Origin: Rothia nasimurium
Lineage (GTDB): Bacteria; Actinomycetota; Actinomycetes; Actinomycetales; Micrococcaceae
DNA length: 64,000 nt
Direction: 5' to 3'
Assembly: GCF_928382285.1 (NCBI RefSeq)
Contig: NZ_CAKMSS010000004.1
Location: 1-64,000 of the forward strand
A program made the translations under genes and the position numbers. Shown one piece after another: positions 1-7,864 of this stretch; position 1 is the first letter of the stretch; every line of letters begins with the position of its first letter. Below the pieces are notes generated by a model. It searched no databases and was not told the DNA's origin. It worked only from the letters and a program-made list of their open reading frames with translations.

Positions 1-642
1 ACGATAAGAATGTTATTTATAACATTGGTACGCTATTGAGTTTTCAAGCAACAAACCGCATTCTCAACCCTAGCCAGATGCTGGCCGGTGTTTCGTATCG
101 GTCATTCTCAAGTTTTTGTGTTACCCGCTTGGGCAACTCGTCTAGTCTATCGCGTTTCTTTTCTGTGTGTCAACTCGGTGTTCCGTGTTGTGTCTCACAG
201 TGGCTTTCGGCTGGATTGTTACTTCAAAATCTCACTCGTGCGAGCTGTGATTTCTCGGTTCCGGCCTTGGCCTGAATTCGCTATGTGACTAGGTGTTTTG
301 TCGCTTGGCGGGTTTCCCCTGTGCCGTGGCGACTCGTAATACTCTACGCAGGTTCAAAACACTTCGCAAGTCGAAAATGACCCCAAAAACCACCCACAGG
401 CGTCCGTACACCCATTTTTAGCCCCGCAAAGCACCTCCACCAACAGTATTTCACCTAGTCACAGGCGGTCAGTGAGGCAGGTCTATGGCTCACATCTATG
501 ACCCACTACACCTAAAATTCTTTGAAAAACCTTCAAAACTCCCCCAAACTGCCCTCCCTGACCCGTTTTCAAGGAATACTGCACCCCTCTCTGCCCGTTA
601 TGCCAGGCATACACAACCCCTATATAGAGAAGGACATTCACC
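1..642. other. Non-coding leader region before the first gene
   Basis: I see no convincing gene in this stretch; the short open frames have no family signal or good ribosome binding site. It holds an 8-bp inverted repeat (AATGTTAT/ATAACATT at 9-26), then CGCTATTGAGTTTTCAAGCAAC at 31-52, a string that resembles sequences often found beside rRNA or tRNA operons in actinobacteria (from memory). Two related motifs occur at 132-154 and 328-350 (both GGC-A/G-ACTCGT followed by a TCTA-containing tail). The second lies between GTGTTTTG (292-299) and CAAAACAC (354-361), which can pair. A transcribed trailer or small RNA is possible but unproven. Confidence 0.35.
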
Positions 643-1626
643 ATGCCAGCCCTATCCCTGCTCGACTTTGCCCTCATTTTCCCGGGTGAACGCCCCGCAG
701 ACAGCTTCAAACGCTCTGTAGCGCTAGCCCAGCACGCAGAGAAACTCGGCTACGAACGCATCTGGTACGCAGAACACCACAACATGCAGCGCATTGCCTC
801 AGCAGCCCCGGCAGTGCTTATTGCCCACGTTGGTGCACAGACCTCAACCATTCGACTGGGAGCTGGTGGCGTCATGCTGCCCAACCACTCCCCCCTCACC
901 GTGGCAGAACAGTTCGGCACCCTGGCCGAAATGTACCCCGACCGCATCGACCTGGGCCTGGGCCGGGCACCCGGCACCGACATGCGTACCCTCGCCGCCC
1001 TGCGCCGGGACCCGCAGGACGCAGAGAACTTCCCCCAGGACGTCCAGGAACTCGCCGGCTACCTGAGCGGGGACACCCGGGTGCCCGGCGTCCACGCCAC
1101 CCCGGGGGCAGGGACCAATGTGCCCCTCTACATCCTGGGCTCCTCCCTCTTCGGCGCTTCCCTCGCTGGTGCCCTGGGCCTGCCCTATGCCTTTGCCTCC
1201 CACTTCGCCCCCACTCACCTGGAACAGGCCATAGCGGTCTACCGCGAGCGCTTCACCCCCTCAGAGCAACTAGAGCAGCCCTACGTGATCGCTGCGGCTA
1301 ACGTGATTGCCGCCGATACAGAAGAGGACGCCCGCGCCCAGCAGGTGATTGCGCACCGGCAGCGGGTGAAGTCCATGATGCACCTAGATGACCGTGACCT
1401 GAGCGACGACGAGCTGGATATGCTGGTCGCTTCACCCCAGGGCCAGCAAATCCTGGACATGCTGCGCTACACCGCGGTAGGCACCTCGGAGCAGGTAGGT
1501 GACTACCTCACCCGCTTCGCTGATTCGGTACAGGCCGACGAGCTAATGATTTCTAATCTCTCCCCCAGCACGGAACAGGCCCACCGCGGCCTTGAGGTGC
1601 TGGCGCAGGCCATGATTCAGAAGTAG
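643..1626 (+). CDS. LLM-class flavin-dependent oxidoreductase (luciferase-like)
   Basis: A 327-residue bacterial luciferase-like monooxygenase, expected to use reduced flavin in a TIM barrel; the substrate is unknown. The N-terminus ([12 protein letters not shown]), the YAEHHNM segment near residue 45 and [13 protein letters not shown] near residue 105 are typical of the MsnO8/YhbW-like branch. The ATG has AGAAGGA about 6 bases upstream. It stands alone on the plus strand and converges with the minus-strand two-component genes, from which a shared hairpin at 1637-1675 separates it. Length matches the family. The family call is secure; the physiological role is not known. Confidence 0.88.
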   Translation: MPALSLLDFALIFPGERPADSFKRSVALAQHAEKLGYERIWYAEHHNMQRIASAAPAVLIAHVGAQTSTIRLGAGGVMLPNHSPLTVAEQFGTLAEMYPDRIDLGLGRAPGTDMRTLAALRRDPQDAENFPQDVQELAGYLSGDTRVPGVHATPGAGTNVPLYILGSSLFGASLAGALGLPYAFASHFAPTHLEQAIAVYRERFTPSEQLEQPYVIAAANVIAADTEEDARAQQVIAHRQRVKSMMHLDDRDLSDDELDMLVASPQGQQILDMLRYTAVGTSEQVGDYLTRFADSVQADELMISNLSPSTEQAHRGLEVLAQAMIQK

Positions 1627-1636
1627 AACAAAGAAA

Positions 1637-1675
1637 GGTGTAGCAGGCTCGCACTCGCTGCGAGCCTGCTACACC
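1637..1675. terminator. Bidirectional hairpin terminator
   Basis: A perfect 17-bp stem (GGTGTAGCAGGCTCGCA with its complement) closes a 5-base loop between two convergent genes. The minus strand continues into TTTCTTTGTTC, so it best fits the end of the response-regulator transcript. The sequence resembles intergenic segments near 16500 and 35980. Confidence 0.7.
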
Positions 1676-1689
1676 CTTAGTATGGGCAA

Positions 1690-2469
1690 CTACCCCTCTA
1701 GGAAGGCCAAGACCGCGCGGACGCGGCGGTTGCCGGTATCGGCGGGTAGGTCGAGCTTGTCGAAGATATTGCCCACGTGCTTGGCGACGGTTGCCGGGGA
1801 TATGAAAAGTTCAGCTTCGATCTCTGCGTTTGACCGCCCCTGGGCCATGAGCCGCAGGATTTCCAGCTCGCGCGGGGAGAGCCTGGCCAGCTTGCCCCCG
1901 GTAGGGTGCACTGCCTGGCCGGGCTGGCGGGCGGACGCTCCCCCGCTGCCCCCTGCCCCGGGGTAGGGAGAGGGGGTGGGGGCGTCCGCACCGGAAGTAC
2001 CCGCCGGGGTGCCGGGTATCTGCCCGCTAGAGGTGCCGCCGAGAAGGTGCTGGACGACGTCCGGGTCGATGACGGTGCCACCTGCCACCACAGTTTCAAG
2101 GGCGCGGGCAAATTCTTCGATGTCTCCCACCCTGTCTTTGAGCAGGTAGCCCAGCCCCGCCGCAGAGCGGGCGAAAAGTTCGCGGGCGTAGGCGGTGGTG
2201 ATGTACTGGGAGAGCACCACGATGGGCAGGCCGGGGTAGGTCTCGCGCAGCTGTAGGGCGGCTTTGAGGCCGTCAGAGGTGTGGGTGGGAGGCATACGCA
2301 CATCGGTGATGACGGCATCGACGCCCTCCCCCGCCATTGCTGCTTCAACGGCGGTGAGCAGGGTGGGAGCGTCCTCGGCTTCTGCAAGCACGGAGTGCCC
2401 CAGCGCTCCTAGTACCATCGTCAGCCCCTGGCGGAGCAGGGCGGAATCTTCGGCGAGGATAATGCGCAT
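1690..2469 (-). CDS. NarL/LuxR-family response regulator
   Basis: A 259-residue response regulator. The receiver domain starts at residue 1 (MRIILAEDSALLRQGL), with the conserved phosphoacceptor Asp in AVITDVRMP near residue 56 and the switch region VVLSQY near residue 90. A Pro/Gly/Ser-rich linker (about 150-185) joins it to a LuxR-type HTH (LSPRELEILRLMAQGRSNAEI). The ATG at 2469 has AAAGGTG upstream and begins exactly at the receiver fold, so I prefer it over an upstream GTG at 2496 that lies inside a parS site. It follows the histidine kinase in an operon, and that kinase should phosphorylate it. Confidence 0.9.
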   Translation of the reverse strand: MRIILAEDSALLRQGLTMVLGALGHSVLAEAEDAPTLLTAVEAAMAGEGVDAVITDVRMPPTHTSDGLKAALQLRETYPGLPIVVLSQYITTAYARELFARSAAGLGYLLKDRVGDIEEFARALETVVAGGTVIDPDVVQHLLGGTSSGQIPGTPAGTSGADAPTPSPYPGAGGSGGASARQPGQAVHPTGGKLARLSPRELEILRLMAQGRSNAEIEAELFISPATVAKHVGNIFDKLDLPADTGNRRVRAVLAFLEG

Positions 2470-2488
2470 GGGGCACCTTTCGTGACAA

Positions 2489-2504
2489 CGTTTCACGTGA
2501 AACG
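2489..2504. promoter_or_regulatory. parS: parS-like ParB site 1
   Basis: CGTTTCACGTGAAACG contains the perfect 14-bp parS core GTTTCACGTGAAAC. It sits in the short gap between the kinase and response-regulator genes, about 32 kb from parB. Confidence 0.75.
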
Positions 2505-3944
2505 CTACAGGGTTGTTGAGCCCTTGGGTAGGGGCAGGGCGAGGGTCAGGCGGGTGGGGCCACCGGCAGGGGAATCCACCTGCACCGTGCCACCCAGGGC
2601 GGCTGCGCGTTCTACCAGGCCGGCGAGGCCGGTGCCGCGGGCGGGGTCAGCGCCGCCGATACCGTTGTCCTCTACCGTAACCACCAGGGACTCCCCCGCT
2701 ACGAAGGCAGAGAGTGAGACAAACTGGGCCTGGGCGTGCTTGAGGGTATTGGTCAGAGCCTCATTGACGGTGTAGTAGGCGGTGCGTTCAAGGTCGCGCG
2801 GCAGGCGGGCAGGAGCATCGTAGGTCAGGTGGACCGGCAGGACGCTATGGCGCACCAGTTCTTCCAGGGCGGCTTTGAGGCCGTGGTCTTCGAGCACTGC
2901 CGGGTAGATACCGCGGACGGTGTCGCGCAGGGTCTGCTGGGCGTGGGAGAGCTGGGTGCGGGCCTCGGTGACGTGGTTAAGCAGGGCTGCGGCGCGGGCG
3001 TCCTGGGTGTCGGCAGCCAGGTTCTTCGCTTCCATCTCGGCTAGGCCAAGGCGCAGGTTGAGGTTGACCAGTTCCTGCTGGACGCCGTCGTGCAGGTTGC
3101 GCTCGATGCGGCGGCGCTCACCCTCGAAGGCGTCGACGATGGTAGCGCGGGAGGCGGTCAGGCGAGCCAGTTCGCGTTCCTGTTCTTCGGGGCGGGAGGA
3201 CAGGATCAGCTTGGAGAGGCTAGCGCCGGTGGCGGCCAGCAGGCCGTTGACGTAGGCAAAGATGATGAGCAGGACGGGGATAGCGGCCAGGAAGACCCAC
3301 CAGTACTGGGGAGTAACTTCAAAGATTTGGCCGCTTGCGGGAAGAAGGCCCTGGTTGATGTAGTAGTTCATTTCCCCCTGGGAGTAGAGGAAAAGGTACT
3401 GCCAGTCGAGGTAGAGCCTGTTCCCTATACCCAGGTAGTAGGCTACTGCACTGGTGCCGACAAGGGCCATGACCTGCAGGCCGAGTACTGCGCCTGCCAG
3501 CCAGCCCCAGAGGGCGGTCAGTGCCAGGGAGCCGACCTCGCGCCAGGTGGCAATTTCTTTGAGGCGGAAGAGAGCTCCCTGCCAGAAGCTGGCGTTGGGG
3601 TAGTCGACGTGGCCGTTGGCGATCACCCCGTGGCCGGTCTTTGCCAGGCGCCAGCGCTCATAGACCGCGAACCCGATAGCAGCAAAGGGTAGAACCGCGA
3701 TACCGATAATGGAGGCGGTCAGGCCGGTCACCAGGGAGGCAACAATGCCCTGGGCTACCAGCACGGCAAACGCGATCCAGGGGCCAGCAGTGAAAATATA
3801 GAAGGGGTTAGCCATACGGCGCCACAGGCTCTTGACGGGCTTGGGCTGGCCGGCGGGGTCAGTATCAAAGGACGCCGGTGCTTGGCTCCCTGCCGCAGGG
3901 GCGGCAGGCGCGGCGTCGTGCAGGGTGTAATCGGTGCTTGTCAT
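2505..3944 (-). CDS. Two-component sensor histidine kinase (HisKA_3 type)
   Basis: A membrane sensor kinase of about 479 residues. The N-terminal half has several hydrophobic segments in a putative sensor domain. The dimerisation/phosphoacceptor box RRRIERNLHDGVQQEL (His in NLHDG) is of the NarL-partner HisKA_3 type. The C-terminal HATPase shows the N-box NEALTNTLKHA, and the G-box DNGIGG and GTGLAGLVERA. Start: ATG at 3944 rather than the longer alternative, because the protein then begins MTSTDYTLH. It lies 35 bases upstream of its response regulator with a parS core between. The signal sensed is unknown. Confidence 0.88.
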   Translation of the reverse strand: MTSTDYTLHDAAPAAPAAGSQAPASFDTDPAGQPKPVKSLWRRMANPFYIFTAGPWIAFAVLVAQGIVASLVTGLTASIIGIAVLPFAAIGFAVYERWRLAKTGHGVIANGHVDYPNASFWQGALFRLKEIATWREVGSLALTALWGWLAGAVLGLQVMALVGTSAVAYYLGIGNRLYLDWQYLFLYSQGEMNYYINQGLLPASGQIFEVTPQYWWVFLAAIPVLLIIFAYVNGLLAATGASLSKLILSSRPEEQERELARLTASRATIVDAFEGERRRIERNLHDGVQQELVNLNLRLGLAEMEAKNLAADTQDARAAALLNHVTEARTQLSHAQQTLRDTVRGIYPAVLEDHGLKAALEELVRHSVLPVHLTYDAPARLPRDLERTAYYTVNEALTNTLKHAQAQFVSLSAFVAGESLVVTVEDNGIGGADPARGTGLAGLVERAAALGGTVQVDSPAGGPTRLTLALPLPKGSTTL

Positions 3945-4035
3945 GCTTCTATTCTTTCGCGCCCAGCCCCCGAGCACAGTGGGGCAGTCTCTACTCTTAC
4001 CTCACCCCCACCCCACCGGCCAGGTAGAGCTAGCT

Positions 4036-4623
4036 CTACCTCTGGCGTCCTGGCCGCTTCTTCAACACCTTATCGGCACCCACTACCCCGCGCAGCAGCT
4101 GCGGATCGATCTCCACGCCCTCACGCACAATCGACAGCTGGCCGGTAGCCTCCAGCACCACGCACTGCACCTGACTCAGCTGCGAAATACCCGCCTTACG
4201 CAGCGCCGCATACACCTCTGCCGGCGCCAAATGCGAGCGCTTCAAATGGCGCACCACGAACTTGCCGTGAGCCATAATCACCCGGGGCTTATGGTTGATA
4301 TGCCGAATACCGGTGACCGACTGCACCGCACCAAAGATACTCTCCAGCAGCATGAGCGTGCCCAGACCCACCATGCCCGACGCCAGCGTCGGCGGGTGCC
4401 CAATAATCACACGGCCAGCCACCGCGCCAAACATAATGATGATGACCGCATCAAAACCGTTCCAGCCGCTCAGCACCCGCACCCCAAAGATACGCACCAG
4501 CACCAAAAAAGTCAGGTAAATGCCCAGGGCAGAGAGCATCACAATCGGAATACGCCAGGGCTCAATACCCAAATACTCAATCAGAGCAGGGCCCCACCCC
4601 TGCGGCGGCTCAAACACAGTCAC
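4036..4623 (-). CDS. DUF421 (YetF/YcaP-like) membrane protein
   Basis: About 195 residues. Three hydrophobic segments fill the N-terminal half (PIVMLSALGIYLTFLVLVRI, AVIIIMFGAVAGRVIIG and the next), followed by a soluble C-terminal DUF421/YetF domain containing KPRVIMAHGKFV and the family-like ending QLSIVREG. The GTG at 4623 has GAGAGGGG 6-7 bases upstream and overlaps the hemD stop, which suggests translational coupling. A TTG at 4656 is possible but has no good ribosome binding site. The family's function is poorly known. Confidence 0.8.
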   Translation of the reverse strand: MTVFEPPQGWGPALIEYLGIEPWRIPIVMLSALGIYLTFLVLVRIFGVRVLSGWNGFDAVIIIMFGAVAGRVIIGHPPTLASGMVGLGTLMLLESIFGAVQSVTGIRHINHKPRVIMAHGKFVVRHLKRSHLAPAEVYAALRKAGISQLSQVQCVVLEATGQLSIVREGVEIDPQLLRGVVGADKVLKKRPGRQR

Positions 4624-4639
4624 CAGCCCCTCTCGTCGT

Positions 4640-5497
4640 CTACCTGCTAGCGGCAAGGGCCGCGGTCAGCTCCTTCACCAGCGCCCCCAGACGGAAACGC
4701 TCAGGAGCCACAGGCACAATACCCACCTCTTCAAGAGGCTCAGCCGTCACCGGCCCCACAGCAGCAGCAATAGTCCCCGCTTTAAAAGCCTCAATCACCT
4801 GCGGCAACACCCCGCGAGCCGACGCCGCCTCAAACAGGGCAGACACCGCAGGAGCAGCAGTAAACGTCACCGCATCCAGCTCATCACTCACCAGGGCATC
4901 AATCAACTCATCCACCAGCTCAGGACGCTCAGGAGCCTCCCACCTATGCGGCACCACAGCCGTCACCCGCGCCCCCGCATCCACCAAACGTCGCTCCTCG
5001 GCGGCATCCGGCGACCCGTGCTGCTGAACCACCACATGCAACCCAGCCACACCACGCTCAAGCGCCAAATCCACCAAAGCCGACGTACGCTCCTGCGCCG
5101 CCATACCAGCGTCCTCAAACCCCAAACCACGCACCGCACCCCGGCCCTTAGCGCCACGCACCAAAATCGTAGCCCCCGCAAGAGCCTGCCGCAGCTGCTC
5201 CTCAAGACCGCGCTCGCGGGCAGAATCAAACCAGCCGTTCAGGCCGTAACCGGTAGTGACCAGCAGGACGTCGGGGTGGTGGGCAAGGATGTGGTCGGTG
5301 GCCGCGTGCAGTTCGGTGTCATCTGCCACCGGCACGATGCGGACGGTGGGTGCCACCAGCACGCGCGCACCCTGCCGCTCAAAGGCCGCAACCTGCTCTT
5401 GAATACGGCGAGAGGCAGTCACGGCGATGGTCTTACCGGCCAGCAGACCGGCGTCGGGGGCGGCGGACGGGCGGTGTGAAGAAGGTGAGGAAGTCAT
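4640..5497 (-). CDS. hemD: Uroporphyrinogen-III synthase
   Basis: 285 residues of the HemD fold, which cyclises hydroxymethylbilane with D-ring inversion in tetrapyrrole synthesis. The features are two Rossmann-like lobes: GKTIAVTASRR near residue 20, LLVTTGYGLNGWF near 80, VTFTAAPAVSALFEAA near 215 and AAVGPVTAEPLEEVG near 245. The last is the characteristic conserved segment. Low-complexity residues occupy positions 1-18. It is the first gene of a pair with the DUF421 gene. Other heme genes are not nearby, so the assignment rests on sequence pattern alone. Confidence 0.82.
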   Translation of the reverse strand: MTSSPSSHRPSAAPDAGLLAGKTIAVTASRRIQEQVAAFERQGARVLVAPTVRIVPVADDTELHAATDHILAHHPDVLLVTTGYGLNGWFDSARERGLEEQLRQALAGATILVRGAKGRGAVRGLGFEDAGMAAQERTSALVDLALERGVAGLHVVVQQHGSPDAAEERRLVDAGARVTAVVPHRWEAPERPELVDELIDALVSDELDAVTFTAAPAVSALFEAASARGVLPQVIEAFKAGTIAAAVGPVTAEPLEEVGIVPVAPERFRLGALVKELTAALAASR

Positions 5498-5539
5498 AAC
5501 ACCAGGGTACCGCCGGGGTATAAATGACAGAAGAATCCC

Positions 5540-6232
5540 TTATAGAGAGGGACGGTTTTGTAAATACAAGTTCATAGAACTTGTTTGACGCAGATGCTCA
5601 CTAAGCTCTGGAAGAAGCATGAAGGCGAGCAAACCAATAGCCTGATGGGCCGCAGTAATCTCTTGCAACCTTCTGTTAGTAAATAAAGGCTCGTGGTGCG
5701 CTGCACGGTTACGCACACCATTCACAAGAGCAAGAGCCCGGTCTATTTTCTTTCGATCTGTTTTAGAAGGAAAGGCTTCGTGCAGATACGGCACCCATAA
5801 AGTTTTCTCTAACGCCGCCGATGTAAGGTGACGCCAAAACCCAAAAGATAACTCAGCAATAATCTGCCCAGGCAGCGGGTCTGATGAACGAGTACGTTTT
5901 ACTGCTTCGTCGATACTCAAACGGTTACGAGCATTCAGGTCTCTTTGCTGTCCATTCCTTACTCGTATTAGAGGGGTCCTCACAGGTGAGAGAGAGTCAA
6001 GTAACCAGTGATCTGAACCAGACCATGCATCAGAAAGCAGACGATCATAAGAATTGCGAAGAGCAACTTCGATATGGGCAACATCGTGCATTATTGCCCC
6101 TGCCAGCTGAGTATTCCACTCGTACAGACGCAGAGCTAAACCAAAATCTTCCTGGGCGGCGCTCTTATAGGTTTCCCATCTTTCTGCTGAAAGCCACTGC
6201 TCTACCCAATAAGTTTCCTGCATCCTAGGCAT
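5540..6232 (-). CDS. Abi-like HEPN-domain protein
   Basis: About 230 residues resembling the Abi_2/AbiF-like group. Diagnostic segments are IEVALRNSYD near residue 55, LSFGFWRHL near 130, LWVPYLHEAFP near 150, and the HEPN catalytic-type motif RNRAAHHEPLF near 180 (Arg-x4-6-His). HEPN proteins of this type are often RNases in phage exclusion or toxin systems; that role here is inference. The ATG at 6232 has GAGGAG just upstream. The gene is visibly richer in A/T than its neighbours, consistent with acquisition. No antitoxin partner is evident. Confidence 0.75.
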   Translation of the reverse strand: MPRMQETYWVEQWLSAERWETYKSAAQEDFGLALRLYEWNTQLAGAIMHDVAHIEVALRNSYDRLLSDAWSGSDHWLLDSLSPVRTPLIRVRNGQQRDLNARNRLSIDEAVKRTRSSDPLPGQIIAELSFGFWRHLTSAALEKTLWVPYLHEAFPSKTDRKKIDRALALVNGVRNRAAHHEPLFTNRRLQEITAAHQAIGLLAFMLLPELSEHLRQTSSMNLYLQNRPSL

Positions 6233-6342
6233 CACTCCTCTGTGATATGACAATGCCCCGGCGAGAATACTCCAAAACAAGTTTGAAGTAGCGCTCCACC
6301 GGGGCTTCTACGCTCCAGAATATCAGCTAGTTATCTACTTAT

Positions 6343-7005
6343 CTAGAGTCGCTTAGAACCTTCACGCACACTCAAAGGGGCCATGCGGGTACCGTGGCGG
6401 GCGATGAAGTCTGCGACCCAGGCGGGGTCGGTCTTGGAATACTCGCGCAGGGACCAGCCAATGGCCTTATTGATGAAGAACTCCCTAGAACCAAAGTTGA
6501 GGGTGATGATTTCTTCGAGCAGGGCAGTGTTTGTTTCGGCCTTGCGGGGGCGCTGGTGGTCGATAGCTACGCGGCGCACCCACAGGTTGGCGTCCTGCGC
6601 CCAGGCAAGAATGAGGGCGTCATTGGGGTTGCGCCAGAGAATCTCGCCGACCATGGTGTCGAGGCGGTCAACGGTGTCCCACCAGCTTTTCTCTTCGATG
6701 AGATCCCGCAACCAGTCAATGTCTTCAGGTTCGAGGTAGCGGCGCAGTGCGTGTAGATAGTCGAGCGCGGCGTACTGGAACTCCCGTTCCGGAGCCTGCC
6801 AGCAGGCCTCAACGAAGCTGCGGTCTATGCCCTGAGCCTTCGCTTCTACCCGGGCCTCTGCCAGCAGGGGTTTGATGAGTTCCCGGCGCTGCGGGGTTTT
6901 AATTCCCAGGAAGGGGAATTGATTGCGCATGTAGGCAGCCATGGGGGCGGCGTTGGCGGGATCGGACGCCGCAACCAGGGTTTCATGCAGGGCAGAGAAG
7001 TTCAT
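6343..7005 (-). CDS. alkD: DNA alkylation repair protein (AlkD-like glycosylase)
   Basis: 220 residues of the all-helical HEAT-like AlkD family, which excises alkylated purines such as 3-methyladenine and 7-methylguanine. Family segments are FLGIKTPQRR near residue 32, WWDTVDRLDTMVGEIL near 107, LWVRRVAIDHQ near 140 and the C-terminal FFINKAIGWSLREYSKT. Length matches the family. The ATG has GAAAGAG upstream. It is divergent from the TetR gene and downstream of nothing on its strand, so it is probably monocistronic. Confidence 0.9.
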   Translation of the reverse strand: MNFSALHETLVAASDPANAAPMAAYMRNQFPFLGIKTPQRRELIKPLLAEARVEAKAQGIDRSFVEACWQAPEREFQYAALDYLHALRRYLEPEDIDWLRDLIEEKSWWDTVDRLDTMVGEILWRNPNDALILAWAQDANLWVRRVAIDHQRPRKAETNTALLEEIITLNFGSREFFINKAIGWSLREYSKTDPAWVADFIARHGTRMAPLSVREGSKRL

Positions 7006-7132
7006 GGGGCTCTTTCAGGTGGTGAGTTAGCGGGGTTCGCGAACGAGTCTTTTAGTCCACCCTACATAATTCAACAGGTGGGGATATTATTCTACGCTTG
7101 ATGAATTTTATCTACGAGTGGGGAATTCTGGG

Positions 7133-7138
7133 TAGACT
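7133..7138 (+). promoter_or_regulatory. Putative -10 element, leaderless start of the TetR gene
   Basis: TAGACT lies 6 bases before the ATG at 7145, and there is no Shine-Dalgarno sequence. This is the spacing expected for a leaderless transcript in actinobacteria. Confidence 0.5.
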
Positions 7139-7144
7139 GGGCAT

Positions 7145-7825
7145 ATGGCAGCTCAGCACTCTACTACTTCCGGCTCGCCCCGCGGACGACGCAGCGGCGG
7201 CACCCGCTCCCGCGACGACATTTTGCGGGCAGCAACCAATCTCTTTGCTGAACACGGGTTCGAGGGTACTTCTGTACGGGCTATCGCTGCGCAGGCCAAG
7301 GTTGACCCCGCCCTCATTCGACATTTCTTTGGGTCAAAAGAAGCACTCTTTACAACCCTGCTCAATGAGGTGATGGAACTTTCAACCAGTCAGGCCACAA
7401 CACTCAGCAGCGGCGACCGGGCTACCGATCTTGTCGCGACCTACCTGCACCTGTGGGAATCACCCGAGACAGGGCCGCTGCTTATAGGTCTAGTTCGTTC
7501 GGCTCTTGCGTCAGCCACGGGGGCACCCGCCATCAAGGAAGCTCTGGCGCAGCACCTTACCCAAAGCTGTGCCGACCCGCTGAAGCTTAGCCTGGATGAG
7601 GCGTCCGCGGAGCTCCTCAGCACCCACCTGTTAGGGGTAGCGGTAGGACGCTACCTTCTGGGGCTCCCCCATCTTGCCGCGCTCAGCACCGATGAACTGG
7701 TTGAACGCACCGCACCGGCAGTTCGGAGCTATCTTGAGGGGAATTCTCTCTCCCGTAAGACCCGGCCCGCGCCGAAAAAGAAGAACCCCCAGGAGCAGCT
7801 GTCGCTGTTTGACGGCCTCTTCTAA
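7145..7825 (+). CDS. TetR-family transcriptional regulator
   Basis: 226 residues. A basic, Ser/Gly-rich tail (1-22) precedes the TetR HTH: RDDILRAATNLFAEHGFE, then TSVRAIAAQAKVDPALIRHFFGSKEALF. The C-terminal ligand domain ends with TDELVERTAPAVRSYLEG, followed by a lysine-rich tail. The pattern is close to TetR_C-type regulators that act on nearby efflux or detoxification genes, but no target is obvious. Divergent alkD lies 139 bases away and is a candidate. The start appears leaderless. Confidence 0.87.
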   Translation: MAAQHSTTSGSPRGRRSGGTRSRDDILRAATNLFAEHGFEGTSVRAIAAQAKVDPALIRHFFGSKEALFTTLLNEVMELSTSQATTLSSGDRATDLVATYLHLWESPETGPLLIGLVRSALASATGAPAIKEALAQHLTQSCADPLKLSLDEASAELLSTHLLGVAVGRYLLGLPHLAALSTDELVERTAPAVRSYLEGNSLSRKTRPAPKKKNPQEQLSLFDGLF

Positions 7826-7864
7826 GGAGAGGGCCGACTCCTGGGGGCTTCTGTCAGGCTGGGG

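Noticed and set aside
3090-3692. 200-residue plus-strand open frame
   Set aside because: It is a shadow of the histidine kinase gene; no domain or ribosome binding site.
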